A stretch of DNA of 64,000 nt from Limnohabitans sp. MMS-10A-192 (lineage in GTDB: Bacteria > Pseudomonadota > Gammaproteobacteria > Burkholderiales > Burkholderiaceae_C), in the NCBI RefSeq assembly GCF_003063335.1, contig NZ_NERX01000004.1, positions 1 to 64,000 on the forward strand. The letters run 5' to 3'. The notes beneath the pieces were generated by a model. The model saw nothing but the letters and a program-made list of their open reading frames with translations. It was not told where the DNA came from and did not search any database. Below are positions 1 through 9,180 of this stretch, piece after piece (the stretch's first letter is position 1; each line of letters begins with the position of its first letter). A program made the position numbers and the translations under genes.

Positions 1-1
1 C

Positions 2-1468
2 GACCGGGAGCTCGCTGCGGAAATTTCCATCGATGAATACGAGCAGCGTGTTGCTGATGAAGCTTCTGTCATCGAGGCTGAAATGGCAGGTTGGAATTTC
101 AAATACAAATTGATTCCTCGCTACACAGTCAAGGAAACTCGTCGCGTCAAAGAAGAGGTGATCACTGAAAAGTTGCTGCCCGATGCAAAGGCGCATTTGA
201 ATTGCTCGATCGTCGAACCTTCCGCAACCTTCGGTGGCTCGATGGTCACAAATTTGGATGGTTATGCAATTGCATTGGTCAAGCGTGAAAACAATCAGTA
301 CACGCTGTTGAATAACTTGATCGACAAGTCGTTGGTTAACTCTTCCATCGTGAATGCGTATCGCAAAAAGTTTGATGCATGTCCGACCAGCACTCGGATC
401 CTGTGCGAGACCCTCCGTACCCAACTTTTGCCAGCTTCCTTGAAGCTCAAGCAAAAAGATCTGGTTCAAGTCATCCCAGACTCGAACAACTCCGAAAACG
501 AAGTTTTGGCTCGTCCGCGCCTGATGTATCTGGGTAAGACTGGGGAATTGGTTCTGAGTCCTTTGCACCTCAAAGCTGGAGTGGTGACAACCGTCAAACC
601 CAAGGCAATGTTCATGGATGCCCCGAACTATGACGTTGCTCTGACTGGCATCAGCAAAAGCACAGTTGAACAGACATTGCTGAACCAATTGGCATTCAAT
701 TTGTACAGCCCTGACCATTTCGGAAAAATTCCAGCGCTGCCTAATGATCCTGTGTACAGCCATCGTCTTTGCTTGACTCACAAGGCCGATGAAAAAAGCC
801 AACTCTTGATTCACTTCAATTCGTTTGCTCAAGAGCCTCAATTTGCTTACGAGCAACCCATCTACGACAACGCATATGACAGTCAGTTGGTCACACGCAT
901 CGATTTGAAACCCCAAGCAGTCGAAGCTATTTCCAAGCGTGTTGCAGAGATGTGGCTGCAGGGCATTGACGATCACATCACTCGTGAAGCAAATTTGCAG
1001 ATGCAAATTACGGTGACTGGTAAGTGCATTTACACCTCGCACACCCAAAAAGATGGCAAGTTCATCGTCAAGAATCGCGTTGTTTACGACCCCGAAGGCG
1101 TGGACGAAAACGTGCTGATTGATCAACGGTTCTTGACGAAAGATCTGATGCCCGTGCTGGCAAGTCTGGGCCACATTCCCTTCGATGGTGCCGTGAGTTT
1201 CAAGCTCGGTAAGCATGTCCTCGTGCTCGAGTTCACTACTGACGTTGCAAATTACTGCATCGCGATTCCGACATTGGATCTGGATACCAAGACCCTCTGT
1301 GTCAATGCATTCAAGTCCTATACGCCTGTCATCGCAGAGAAAACTGCTGCGCAAATGGAAGAAGCTCATATCGAGGCACTCGTTGGTGACCACGAACTGA
1401 ACGATTACAGCATTGATGGCGCCATCGTTACACACGACGACATTGAAACTATTTACGTGGAAATTTAA
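2..1468 (+). CDS. Hypothetical protein, 5' end beyond the window
   Basis: The reading frame is open from base 2 to the TAA at 1466-1468, so the gene starts upstream of the window; the first internal ATG is at 83. At least 488 residues are visible. There is no signal peptide or membrane segment in the visible part, and the composition is that of a soluble alpha/beta protein with scattered cysteines. I do not recognise a family. Codon use is more AT-rich than in the metal and adhesin genes further right, which together with the neighbouring IS elements suggests phage, plasmid or genomic-island origin (inference). A new ATG follows the stop after two bases, so it was probably in an operon whose next gene has been cut by the IS3 element. 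Confidence 0.75.
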   Translation, partial: DRELAAEISIDEYEQRVADEASVIEAEMAGWNFKYKLIPRYTVKETRRVKEEVITEKLLPDAKAHLNCSIVEPSATFGGSMVTNLDGYAIALVKRENNQYTLLNNLIDKSLVNSSIVNAYRKKFDACPTSTRILCETLRTQLLPASLKLKQKDLVQVIPDSNNSENEVLARPRLMYLGKTGELVLSPLHLKAGVVTTVKPKAMFMDAPNYDVALTGISKSTVEQTLLNQLAFNLYSPDHFGKIPALPNDPVYSHRLCLTHKADEKSQLLIHFNSFAQEPQFAYEQPIYDNAYDSQLVTRIDLKPQAVEAISKRVAEMWLQGIDDHITREANLQMQITVTGKCIYTSHTQKDGKFIVKNRVVYDPEGVDENVLIDQRFLTKDLMPVLASLGHIPFDGAVSFKLGKHVLVLEFTTDVANYCIAIPTLDLDTKTLCVNAFKSYTPVIAEKTAAQMEEAHIEALVGDHELNDYSIDGAIVTHDDIETIYVEI

Positions 1469-1470
1469 TC

Positions 1471-1503
1471 ATGAGCAATTTCAACAATCCTAACTTCGCG
1501 CTG
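1471..1503 (+). pseudogene. 5' stub of a gene cut by the IS3 element
   Basis: An ATG two bases after the preceding stop opens a frame encoding MSNFNNPNFAL before the left inverted repeat of the IS begins at 1504. Reading on into the IS stops after a few codons. The tight spacing to the upstream gene suggests translational coupling, and the rest of the gene is missing. No good continuation is seen to the right of the IS. The stub is too short to identify, and it may be chance. Confidence 0.3.
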
Positions 1504-1528
1504 TGGCATTCCCCCAAATTAGTAGACA
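1504..1528 (+). repeat. Left terminal inverted repeat of the IS3 element
   Basis: It starts TGGCATTCCCCCAAATTAGT and matches the reverse complement of 2710-2734 at 24 of 25 positions. The transposase is expected to bind and cleave here. Confidence 0.92.
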
Positions 1529-1557
1529 AATAATGATGTCAAAACTGAATTGGAGCC

Positions 1558-1845
1558 ATGCAAATGCAACGAACGAAATATGCCGCCGAGTTCAAGTCCG
1601 AGGCGGTCAAACAAGTCATCGATAAAGGTCATGCCGTCGTCGATGTGGCCAAGCGGCTGGGAATTCCGGAGGGGGTTCTGTACAGCTGGGTCAACAAGTT
1701 CAAGAAATCAGACGCACCCCAGTCAAGCGACCTCAAAGCGCTGCAAGCTGAGATGACCAAGCTCAAGGCTGAACTCAGGCGAACAACAGAGGAGCGCGAC
1801 ATCTTAAAAAAGGCCGCAGCGTACTTTGCCAAGCAGTCCGGGTGA
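1558..1845 (+). CDS. IS3-family transposase OrfA (helix-turn-helix subunit)
   Basis: The 95-residue protein begins with a helix-turn-helix (residues about 8-50, with YAAEFKSEAVKQV and LGIPEGVLYSWVNKF) that recognises IS ends. A leucine-zipper-like coiled coil follows (about 58-90, LKALQAEMTKLKAELRR) for multimerisation. A GGAG Shine-Dalgarno sits five bases before the ATG at 1558. The gene overlaps orfB by four bases (GTGA). The A6G run at 1806-1812 lies in the correct frame for a -1 shift that would make the active OrfAB fusion. OrfA alone usually acts as an inhibitor or modulator in this family. Confidence 0.93.
   Translation: MQMQRTKYAAEFKSEAVKQVIDKGHAVVDVAKRLGIPEGVLYSWVNKFKKSDAPQSSDLKALQAEMTKLKAELRRTTEERDILKKAAAYFAKQSG
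1806..1812 (+). other. Programmed -1 frameshift slippery site (A AAA AAG)
   Basis: In the orfA frame the codons read AAA (1807-1809) and AAG (1810-1812) preceded by A, the classic heptamer for IS3 elements. After the slip the -1 frame is open straight into orfB with no stop, giving the fused OrfAB transposase. Confidence 0.8.
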
Positions 1846-2705
1846 AGTACGCGTTCATGCAGGTACACCAGCGCGAGTTTCGTCTGACCAGTATGTGCCG
1901 TGTTCTTAAGGTGCACCGCAGCGGCTATTACGCTTGGCTGCGTGAGCCGCTCTCTCCAAGGGCCAAGGCCAATGAAAAGTTGACCACGCAGATTCGTGAG
2001 TTCTACGACCAAAGCATGGGCATCTACGGCAGTCCTCGCATCTTCTTTGATCTCAAGGAGGCGGGTGTGGCGTGTAGCGAAAACCGTGTTGCCCGGTTGA
2101 TGCGCGCAGCGCAGATCAAATCGGTACGGGGGTACAAGAGACCCAGGTACAAGGTGGGCAAGCCTGCGCAAGTGGCTCCCAATCAATTGGAGCGTCAATT
2201 CCAGCACGATGAGCCAGACCACGCTTGGGTCACGGATATCACCTACATCCGCACGCATGAGGGCTGGTTATATTTGGCTGCCGTGCTGGATTTGCACTCG
2301 CGTGCGGTCGTTGGCTGGAGTATGGGCGCACGAATGCAGACGAGTTTGGTGCTGGATGCACTGACGATGGCGGTTTGGCGAAGAAAACCAAAGGATTCTG
2401 TGATCATCCATTCGGATCAGGGCAGTCAATTTGGCAGTGACGAGTTCAATCGCTGGTGCAAAGACAACCGGTTGAGCCCCAGCATGAGCCGTCGGGGCAA
2501 CTGTTGGGATAACGCTGTGGCTGAGTCGTTCTTCAGCAGCTTGAAGAGCGAGCAGATCAAAAAACGGATTTACCAAACAAGGGCTGAAGCCAAGTCAGAA
2601 ATCTTCGATTACATCGAGGGTTTCTACAATCGAGTGCGACGCCACAAGCATCTCGATCAACTCAGCCCCCATGAGTTCGAGCGCCAGCGTCAAACTGCGC
2701 TATGA
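1842..2705 (+). CDS. IS3-family transposase OrfB (DDE integrase catalytic part)
   Basis: The 287-residue protein has an N-terminal HTH_21-like segment (about residues 40-105) followed by an rve/DDE integrase core. The catalytic acidic residues are visible in DHAWVTDITYI, IIHSDQGSQF and NAVAESFFSSLKSE, the D, D and E of the DDE triad. Translation can start at GTG 1842, but the main product is probably OrfAB made by -1 frameshifting at 1806-1812. Length and motifs are intact, so the element may be active. Confidence 0.94.
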   Translation: MKYAFMQVHQREFRLTSMCRVLKVHRSGYYAWLREPLSPRAKANEKLTTQIREFYDQSMGIYGSPRIFFDLKEAGVACSENRVARLMRAAQIKSVRGYKRPRYKVGKPAQVAPNQLERQFQHDEPDHAWVTDITYIRTHEGWLYLAAVLDLHSRAVVGWSMGARMQTSLVLDALTMAVWRRKPKDSVIIHSDQGSQFGSDEFNRWCKDNRLSPSMSRRGNCWDNAVAESFFSSLKSEQIKKRIYQTRAEAKSEIFDYIEGFYNRVRRHKHLDQLSPHEFERQRQTAL

Positions 2706-2709
2706 AAAG

Positions 2710-2734
2710 TGTCTACTGATTTGGGGGAATGCCA
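2710..2734 (-). repeat. Right terminal inverted repeat of the IS3 element
   Basis: The reverse complement starts TGGCATTCCCCCAAATCAGT and pairs with 1504-1528. It begins five bases after the orfB stop. Confidence 0.92.
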
Positions 2735-2996
2735 GTTTGAGCAATGGAGAAAAGTTATGGCCGTGATTGACAGCGCGACCATTTGGAATTTCATTGCCCC
2801 CAGTCAATGCATCGAAACAAGAGTACGCTTTAGCTTCGTTCCACCAGAGGAACGTACGGGCGATATTGCTGTACCCGCCCTTGCGAGCAGAGTGATATTC
2901 TTTGAATGTAGTCGCGCACTCGGATTTCAACGCATCGAGTGCGATTTGCAAATGATTTGCGATCCCTGTGAGATAGGGTGTTGTCTGTGTAGACAC
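2735..2996 (-). pseudogene. Truncated hypothetical gene, 3' end cut by the IS3 element
   Basis: On the minus strand a GTG at 2996 follows an AAAGAGGAG Shine-Dalgarno at good spacing. A frame runs from it to the right end of the IS at 2734 (about 87 residues: STQTTPYLTGIANHLQIAL and onward). A TTG at 3014 is an alternative start but would place the Shine-Dalgarno inside the gene. The protein is hydrophilic, has no signal peptide, and I do not recognise it. If the IS is removed the frame could continue into a short tail ending near 1465, but the missing target duplication makes that reconstruction unsafe. A perfect 7-1-7 palindrome lies just upstream. Confidence 0.5.
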
Positions 2997-3015
2997 GGTT
3001 AGCTCCTCTTTCAAA

Positions 3016-3030
3016 CTAGCAACTTGCTAG
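3016..3030. promoter_or_regulatory. Perfect 15-bp palindrome, possible operator
   Basis: CTAGCAA-C-TTGCTAG is a perfect inverted repeat with a single central base. It lies 20 bases upstream of the GTG start and immediately before the Shine-Dalgarno of the truncated minus-strand gene. This is the size and position expected of a dimeric repressor site; no regulator is identified. Confidence 0.4.
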
Positions 3031-3446
3031 ATGGAATTTAAAAATTGATGCAGATGAATAGTCATTTGCATGGACACAGAAATGTCGGTTGGCATGTCTG
3101 TCTGTTGTTGAGACTTTGTGATGGGCGACAGTGGCCTCATTTAAGGTTCACCGTCAGACAGCTGCTCTTTGACTGTCCCGAATATTTTTGGTTCGTTCGC
3201 GAAATTCCTTTCTTTCTATGACATTGCTGATTAATGTCTGGAAGAGATTGGAAATCCCGTATGAGTTAGCTTTTAGGTATATGCGCTTTGACCATCTGCC
3301 TAGCTCGATGTGAACAGCTGAGGTAGATTGGCTCAATGATTCCTTTCCGTAAACCTTGAACTTCACTCTGAAGTCCATGGCCTAAAGTGGAAATCCAAAT
3401 TTGGGTAGCGTTTAGGTTGATGATTTTTCGGCAACTGCCTAAAGAG
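3031..3446. other. Non-coding stretch between the two insertion sequences
   Basis: This is AT-richer sequence with no convincing gene. A 74-codon minus-strand frame (3378-3154, beginning MDFRVKFKVYGKESL) has a weak TAGG before its ATG and a plausible composition, but nothing else supports it. I see no RNA gene or long repeat here. Confidence 0.45.
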
Positions 3447-3561
3447 TGTTGATTGGCTTTGAAAACTGAGCCACTTTGATGGGAATTTGCATCCAAATTT
3501 GAGCCGCTTCATTGGCCTATCCTGCTTATTTTTTGAGCAAGGGTGGCCGGGAGTGATCAAC

Positions 3562-5070
3562 GTGGGAACTTTGAGTAAATTGCGCCGCCTCGTCTTGCGA
3601 GATGGCCTGTCAGTGCGCCAAGCCAGCCTCAGGCTTGGAATTTCCAGAAACACGGCCACCAAATGGCTCAGCGAGCCTGAGATGGTTGAGCCCCAATACC
3701 CTGTTCGGCAGAGCGCGGCCAGTGTGCTGGACCCGTACAAGGAGCAGCTTGTCACTTGGCTCAAAGCCGACAGCCACCGTAACAAGCGCGAGCGACGTGG
3801 CGTCAAGGCCTTGTTTGAGGCTTTGCGCGCCATGGGCTACGGCGGTAGTTCGACGCCCGTGTACCGGTTTGCTCAGCGCTGGAAGCATGAGCAAAGCCAT
3901 GCGCCCAAGAACGTGGGGTTTGTGCCGCTGCACTTTGAGCTGGGAGAGGCCTTCCAGTTTGACTGGAGCTGTGAGTACGCCTTCATTGGAGGGTTGCGCC
4001 GCCGATTGGAGGTGGCGCACATCAAACTGGCCGCCAGTCGGGCGTTCTTGCTGGTGGCCTACTTCACACAAACCCATGAGATGCTGTTTGACGCCCATGC
4101 CAGAGGCTTTGCTGTGTTTGGCGGCGTGCCCAAACGGGGCATTTACGACAACATGAAGACGGCGGTGGACAAGATTGGCAAAGGCAAGCAGCGCAGCGTC
4201 AACGCGCGGTTTGAGGCGATGACGGGGCATTATTTGTTTGATCCCGAGTTTTGCAACCGTGCGGCTGGGTGGGAGAAGGGCATCGTCGAGAAGAACGTGC
4301 AAGACCGCAGGCGAGGTGTTGTGCGCGAGATCACTGAGCGGCGCTGGAGCAGTCTGGCCGAGCTCAATGAGTGGCTCCAGCGTGCCTGCCAAGATGCCTG
4401 GCAGGAGTTGGCACACCCAGAGTGGCCAGAGCTGAGCATTGCCGATGTTTGGCAAGATGAGGCGAGCCGCTTGATGCCTTGCCCCAAGCCCTTTGATGGG
4501 TACGTTGAACAACCGATTCGGGTGACCTCTACATCGCTGATTCAATACCAACGCAACCGCTACAGCGTGCCTTGCGAGTGGGTGCATGGGGTGGTGAGTT
4601 TGCGCGTCTACCCGGAGTACTTGTTGGTGGTGGGGCTCGATGGGCACAGTGTCCGGTTGGAGCGTCACTTTGGGCGGGATCAAACCATTTACGACTGGCA
4701 GCACTACATTGCCTTGGTCGAGCGCAAGCCCGGGGCGTTGCGCAATGGCGCCCCCTTCAGGGAAATGCCCGAGCCCTTGTTGGAGTTGCAGCGTCAATTA
4801 CTCAAACACCCAGGAGGGGACCGGGTGATGGCGCAGGTGCTGTTGGCGGTGAACTTACACGGGCTCGAAGAAGTATTGGTGGCCACCGAGTTGGCACTGC
4901 AGGCGGGTCGGGTGAGTGCCGAGCACGTGCTCAATGTGATTGCCCGGCTTAAGGAGCCTGCGCCTGCGCGCCTGGAAATCAGCACGCCCCTGCAACTGAA
5001 CACGCCTGCGCTTGCCAACTTGGAGCGCTATGACGCTTTGAGAGATGAACAGGAGGCGCGCCATGAGTGA
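3562..5070 (+). CDS. istA: IS21-family transposase IstA
   Basis: The protein has an N-terminal helix-turn-helix ([20 protein letters not shown]). The rve/DDE core follows, with candidate catalytic residues in [21 protein letters not shown] and [15 protein letters not shown], and then the Mu-type C-terminal domain usual in IstA. I chose GTG 3562 (502 codons) because GGGAG lies eight bases upstream; GTG 3553 and a longer open frame from 3487 are alternatives. The stop overlaps the istB start in ATGAGTGA, indicating translational coupling. Length is normal for the family and no frameshift is seen. Confidence 0.92.
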   Translation: MGTLSKLRRLVLRDGLSVRQASLRLGISRNTATKWLSEPEMVEPQYPVRQSAASVLDPYKEQLVTWLKADSHRNKRERRGVKALFEALRAMGYGGSSTPVYRFAQRWKHEQSHAPKNVGFVPLHFELGEAFQFDWSCEYAFIGGLRRRLEVAHIKLAASRAFLLVAYFTQTHEMLFDAHARGFAVFGGVPKRGIYDNMKTAVDKIGKGKQRSVNARFEAMTGHYLFDPEFCNRAAGWEKGIVEKNVQDRRRGVVREITERRWSSLAELNEWLQRACQDAWQELAHPEWPELSIADVWQDEASRLMPCPKPFDGYVEQPIRVTSTSLIQYQRNRYSVPCEWVHGVVSLRVYPEYLLVVGLDGHSVRLERHFGRDQTIYDWQHYIALVERKPGALRNGAPFREMPEPLLELQRQLLKHPGGDRVMAQVLLAVNLHGLEEVLVATELALQAGRVSAEHVLNVIARLKEPAPARLEISTPLQLNTPALANLERYDALRDEQEARHE

Positions 5071-5866
5071 TGTGGTCGATGGGCTCAAATCATTGAGTCT
5101 GCATGGCATGGCCAGCGCTTGGCCGGAGGTTCTGGGAACGGCCAGGATCAAAGCGCTGGACCATGAGGTGGTGTTGCACCAACTGATCAAGTCGGAGGCT
5201 GCACAGCGCGAGGTGCGTTCCATGGCCTATCAAATGCGCATTGCCCGCTTCCCCGCACACCGGGATTTGACGGGGTTTGACTTCGCGCAGGCGCATGTGG
5301 ACGCGAATCTGGTCAAACAGTTGCATGAATTGCAGTTTGTGGACTCGGCACACAACGTGGTGTTTGTGGGTGGGCCGGGCACGGGCAAGACGCACTTGGC
5401 CACCAGCCTTGGGGTGCAAGCTATCCGCGGTAAGGGCAAGCGGGTGCGTTTCTTCTCCACGGTGGAACTGGTCAATGCCTTGGAGCTTGAGAAATCTCAG
5501 AACAAGCATGGGCAGTTGGCCAATCGCTTGATGTATGTGGATTTGGTGATCTTGGATGAGATGGGGTATTTGCCGTTCACCCAATCAGGGGGCGCGTTGT
5601 TGTTTCATTTGCTGTCCAAGCTATACGAGCGAACCAGCGTGGTGATCACGACCAATCTGAACTTCTCGGAGTGGGCCAATGTATTTGGCGACGCCAAGAT
5701 GACCACGGCGTTGCTGGACCGGCTCACGCATCACTGCCACATTGTTGAGACGGGCAACGAGAGTTGGCGCTTCAAGCACTCGCAGGCGGTCAGCCTGAAG
5801 GGTAAACAATCCAAAACGAAAGGGGGCAAAAGCACCGAGCAGCTAAACTTATCCACAACCGAATAA
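5063..5866 (+). CDS. istB: IS21-family helper ATPase IstB
   Basis: This is a 267-residue AAA+ ATPase of the DnaC/IstB type that directs IstA to target DNA. Walker A is [15 protein letters not shown] and Walker B is [12 protein letters not shown], followed by a sensor-type [10 protein letters not shown]. The ATG at 5063 follows AGGAGG at ideal spacing and overlaps the end of istA. An in-frame upstream ATG (5045) is disfavoured because the Shine-Dalgarno would lie inside it. Confidence 0.95.
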   Translation: MSDVVDGLKSLSLHGMASAWPEVLGTARIKALDHEVVLHQLIKSEAAQREVRSMAYQMRIARFPAHRDLTGFDFAQAHVDANLVKQLHELQFVDSAHNVVFVGGPGTGKTHLATSLGVQAIRGKGKRVRFFSTVELVNALELEKSQNKHGQLANRLMYVDLVILDEMGYLPFTQSGGALLFHLLSKLYERTSVVITTNLNFSEWANVFGDAKMTTALLDRLTHHCHIVETGNESWRFKHSQAVSLKGKQSKTKGGKSTEQLNLSTTE

Positions 5867-6049
5867 GCCAATTCTTTAAAAACCAGTGGCTCAATATTCG
5901 ATGCAAACACTGGCTCAGTTTGACTGGCTAATCAACACGCCATCGTTAGGGCCAGCCCAAGCGAGTCCGCTCAGTAGCAACGACGAAGTGATTAAGAAAG
6001 TGCGGAATTTCATGAGATTTCCTTTTTAGGGTTGAGGTAGAAAACTAGG

Positions 6050-9000
6050 TCAGAACGCCTCGGCGTCCTTGTCTTGCAAAAGCGCCTCGGCGGGCTTGCG
6101 ACCGAAGAGCCAGAACATCGCGGGTGTGAGAAATGTGTCGAGCAGCGTGGAACTGATCAAGCCAGAGAAGATCACCACAGCCACCGGATGCAAGATCTCA
6201 GTGCCTGGGCGCTCGGCCTCGAAGAGCAAAGGTGCCAGTGCAAAAGCGGTCACTAACGCGGTCATCAAGACGGGACTCAAACGCTCCAACGATCCGCGCA
6301 GAATCATCTGCGTGTTGAAGGACTCTCCCTCAAAGCGCATGAGGTTGATGTAGTGGCTCACCTTCAAAATCCCGTTGCGCACTGAAATACCCGCCAGGGT
6401 GATAAAGCCAATCAGGGCTGCCACCGACAAGGGCTGACCTGACAACCACAGTCCCAACACGGCACCCACGAGCGCGAGGGGAATGTTCACCATGATCAAG
6501 GCCGACAAAACGGTTGACTTGTAGCGGCTGTAGAGCACCACAAACATCAACACTACAGAGACAACAGAGAGCAAGGAAATCAGGCGCGATGCTTCTTCTT
6601 GCGCCTGGAATTGCCCCCCAAGAGTAATGAAGTAGCCCTCGGGCAGTCGAGATTCTGCTGTGACCTTACGGATGTCGGCCACGACCTCCGAGAGCGGACG
6701 ACCCGAGGCGTTGGCGGAGATCACGATGCGACGCTTGCCGTTGTCCCGGCTAATCTGGTTCGGCCCATCAGCGTCTTCAATCGTGGCGATCTTGGACAAA
6801 GGCACCCTGCCTAAGGGCGTTTCGATCAATATCTGGCCGAGGCCTTCAAGCGAACGGGCAGACTCAGGCAAGCGCACGACCAGAGCAAACCGTCGACCTT
6901 CTTCCATGATCTGAGTGACACGTTCGCCTTCGGCCAATGCTTGCAGTGTCGAAAGCACTTGTGCGCCCGACAATCCATATTGGGCTACCGCAGCGTAGTC
7001 CAACCGAACCTTGATTTGGGGCGCAAGAACTTGCTTTTCGATTTGCAGATCGGCGATGCCTTGGATACCCGCCAGTCGGGAGCGTAAGGTGTCGGCTTGC
7101 CCTCGAAGCACGTCCAGGTCTTCGCCGAAGATCTTGATGGCGATTTGTGAGCGAACGCCAGAGAGCATGTGATCGATCCGGTGAGAGATCGGCTGTCCCA
7201 CCTCGATGGAGGCTGGCAAATTGGCCAGTCGCGCACGAATATCTGCACGAACCTCATCCATCGAGCGAGTCAGCTCTCCTGAGGGTTTGATCCCCACATC
7301 CAGTTCGCTCACATGAACGCCCTCGGCGTGCTCATCGAGCTCAGCACGTCCACTGCGCCTGCCAACGTGCACCACTTCCGGTACTTGCTTGACCAACACC
7401 TCGGCCTGGCGCGCCAGGGCAGACGATTCGGTCAGCGTGACGCCTGGGTTCAGTCGCAGGCCCACGAGCAGCGTGCCCTCATTGAAGGGGGGCAAGAACG
7501 TGGTGGGAAAGAATGGTACAGCTGTGGCTGCCAGCAGGACCGCAACCCCTGCGCTGGCCATGGCCACGCGAGGCCTGTCCAGAACCATCTGCAAGCTGCT
7601 CTTGTACCGCCGCTTGAGCCAGGCGAGCACCTTGGTGTCGCCATGGTCCAGATTCTTCATCCGGGGCAGCAGGTAGTAGCTCAGCACAGGGGTCATCGTC
7701 ACCGATACGAGCAATGAGGCCAGTGTCGAGATGATGAAAGCGATGCCCAGCGGTACAAACAGCTTACCCTCCAGCCCCGGCAACGCGAACAGAGGCAGAA
7801 AGACCAGAACAATGATCACCGTCGCATAGAGGATGGCTGAGCGGACCTCCATGGACGCCTTGGCTACAAGTGAGAGCAGCGGCTGGCGCTGGCTGGCATC
7901 CTTGGCACGGTCTTCTTTGAGACGGCGCAGGATGTTTTCCACATCCACCACGGCGTCGTCCACCAGTCCACCGATGGCAATGGCCAGCCCCCCAAGCGTC
8001 ATGGTGTTGATCGACAGGCCGAAGTACTTGAAGACCAGTGCCGTGATGAAAATCGACACCGGTATGGCGGTGAGCGCGATGATGGTGGGACGCAACGTCC
8101 CCAGGAAGAAGAAAAGGATCGCGGCCACAAAGACCGACGCGCCGATCAGCTTGCCTTGCAGCGTCGAAATCGACGCCTCAATGAAGCTGGCCTGGCGGAA
8201 TGTCACACGTGGGGCCTCCATCCCTGCGGGCAGAGAAGCTTTGAGGTCCGAAATGGCTTCCTCGATGGACTTGGTCAAGCTAGTGGTGTCAGCCGTGGGT
8301 TGCTTTTGAACCCCCAGGATCACCGCTGGCTTGCCCTCAAAGCCTGCATCGCCTCGCTTGATGGCCGCAGCAAAAGTGACCTCGGCGATTTGTCGCAACA
8401 AGATGGGCTGCCCGTTCTTGGCGGAAATGGCCAGGTTGCGCAAGTCCTCCAGACGGGAGGTGCGGCCCAGATTCCGGATCAGGTACTCGCGTCCATTGAG
8501 TTCCAGAAAGCCGCCGGATGTGTTGGCTGAAAACCCGCGCAGAGCAGACTCCAACTGGTCCAAGGAAATACCCAGATCCGACATACGTGCCGTGTTGGGC
8601 TGAACCTGAAACTGACGCACTTCTCCGCCGATGGGGATTATCTGTGCGACACCCGGTATGGACAGCAGACGCGGGCGAAGCACCCAGTCGGCGTATTCAC
8701 GCACGGCCATGGGTGAGATCTTTTGCGGATCGACAGGAATGGCGATCTGCATGATCTCGCCCATGATGGAGCTGATTGGGCCCATGCGGGGCATCACCCC
8801 GGCAGGCAAACCTTGCTCCATGGCCGAGAGCCGTTCAGACACCAATTGGCGTGCCCGGAAAATCTCCGTGTCCCAATTGAAAGTCACGTACAAAAAGGAC
8901 AGCCCCGCCGAGGATGTCGAGCGAATCGACTCCACACCAGGCAATCCGTTCATGGCCGTTTCCAGCGGGAAGGTGATCAACTGTTCCACCTCTTCGGCCG

Positions 9001-9169
9001 CCATCCCGCCAGCCTCGGTCATGATCGTGACCGTCGGCTTGTTCAGGTCCGGAAAGACATCCACCGGCGTTCGGGTCAGGGTGAATGCCCCGTAGGCCAT
9101 TAATACGGCGCCAGCAATCAGCACCAGTAGCCGATTGGCCAGACTGTTTTCGAGAAGCCACTTAAACAT
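6050..9169 (-). CDS. Heavy-metal efflux RND pump, CusA/CzcA family
   Basis: This 1039-residue inner-membrane proton/metal antiporter forms the trimeric pump of a tripartite efflux complex. It has the RND plan: a first membrane helix at residues 12-30, a large periplasmic loop, helices 2-6, a second loop and helices 7-12. The motif AIGGLVDDAVVDVEN in helix 4 (around residue 400) carries the acidic proton-relay residues characteristic of metal-specific RND pumps. The exact substrate cannot be read from sequence; divalent Co/Zn/Cd/Ni or Cu/Ag are possible. It is the last gene of the leftward metal operon, 11 bases after the adaptor gene. Length is normal and the frame is intact. Confidence 0.93.
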   Translation of the reverse strand: MFKWLLENSLANRLLVLIAGAVLMAYGAFTLTRTPVDVFPDLNKPTVTIMTEAGGMAAEEVEQLITFPLETAMNGLPGVESIRSTSSAGLSFLYVTFNWDTEIFRARQLVSERLSAMEQGLPAGVMPRMGPISSIMGEIMQIAIPVDPQKISPMAVREYADWVLRPRLLSIPGVAQIIPIGGEVRQFQVQPNTARMSDLGISLDQLESALRGFSANTSGGFLELNGREYLIRNLGRTSRLEDLRNLAISAKNGQPILLRQIAEVTFAAAIKRGDAGFEGKPAVILGVQKQPTADTTSLTKSIEEAISDLKASLPAGMEAPRVTFRQASFIEASISTLQGKLIGASVFVAAILFFFLGTLRPTIIALTAIPVSIFITALVFKYFGLSINTMTLGGLAIAIGGLVDDAVVDVENILRRLKEDRAKDASQRQPLLSLVAKASMEVRSAILYATVIIVLVFLPLFALPGLEGKLFVPLGIAFIISTLASLLVSVTMTPVLSYYLLPRMKNLDHGDTKVLAWLKRRYKSSLQMVLDRPRVAMASAGVAVLLAATAVPFFPTTFLPPFNEGTLLVGLRLNPGVTLTESSALARQAEVLVKQVPEVVHVGRRSGRAELDEHAEGVHVSELDVGIKPSGELTRSMDEVRADIRARLANLPASIEVGQPISHRIDHMLSGVRSQIAIKIFGEDLDVLRGQADTLRSRLAGIQGIADLQIEKQVLAPQIKVRLDYAAVAQYGLSGAQVLSTLQALAEGERVTQIMEEGRRFALVVRLPESARSLEGLGQILIETPLGRVPLSKIATIEDADGPNQISRDNGKRRIVISANASGRPLSEVVADIRKVTAESRLPEGYFITLGGQFQAQEEASRLISLLSVVSVVLMFVVLYSRYKSTVLSALIMVNIPLALVGAVLGLWLSGQPLSVAALIGFITLAGISVRNGILKVSHYINLMRFEGESFNTQMILRGSLERLSPVLMTALVTAFALAPLLFEAERPGTEILHPVAVVIFSGLISSTLLDTFLTPAMFWLFGRKPAEALLQDKDAEAF

Positions 9170-9180
9170 CGCGTGACTCC

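Larger units (their letters stand above)
1504..2734 (+). mobile_element. IS3-family insertion sequence, complete
   Basis: The element is bounded by 25-bp terminal inverted repeats (1504-1528 and 2710-2734) that differ at one position and begin with TGGCATTCCCCC. It carries overlapping orfA and orfB with an A6G frameshift signal, the standard IS3 plan, in 1231 bp. The left flank (GCTG) and right flank (GTTT) do not match, so no target duplication is visible. That suggests a deletion or recombination event involving the element. Confidence 0.93.
3447..5937 (+). mobile_element. IS21-family insertion sequence, complete
   Basis: The ends begin TGTTGATTGGC (left) and, on the reverse complement of the right end, TGTTGATTAGCC. 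Both then carry subterminal repeats containing AAACTGAGCCA and a second TTGAGCC copy about 30 bp further in. Multiple terminal repeats of this kind, with the istA/istB gene pair between them, define IS21. The flanks (AAGAG left, CGCCA right) do not match, so no target duplication is visible. Confidence 0.93.

Noticed and set aside
1466..2996. Reconstruction of one minus-strand gene across the IS3 element ending near 1465
   Set aside because: A joined frame is possible, but without a target duplication the two flanks may not have been neighbours, so only the right part is annotated.
2709..3002. Plus-strand 97-codon frame after the IS3 element
   Set aside because: The minus-strand frame over the same bases has a good Shine-Dalgarno and more protein-like composition, and the plus frame begins inside the IS end.
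3154..3378. 74-codon minus-strand frame between the insertion sequences
   Set aside because: Only a weak ribosome site and no recognisable motif; mentioned in the intergenic entry but not called as a gene.
3610..4797. 395-codon minus-strand frame opposite istA
   Set aside because: istA has clear HTH and DDE motifs and couples to istB; the reverse frame is a shadow.
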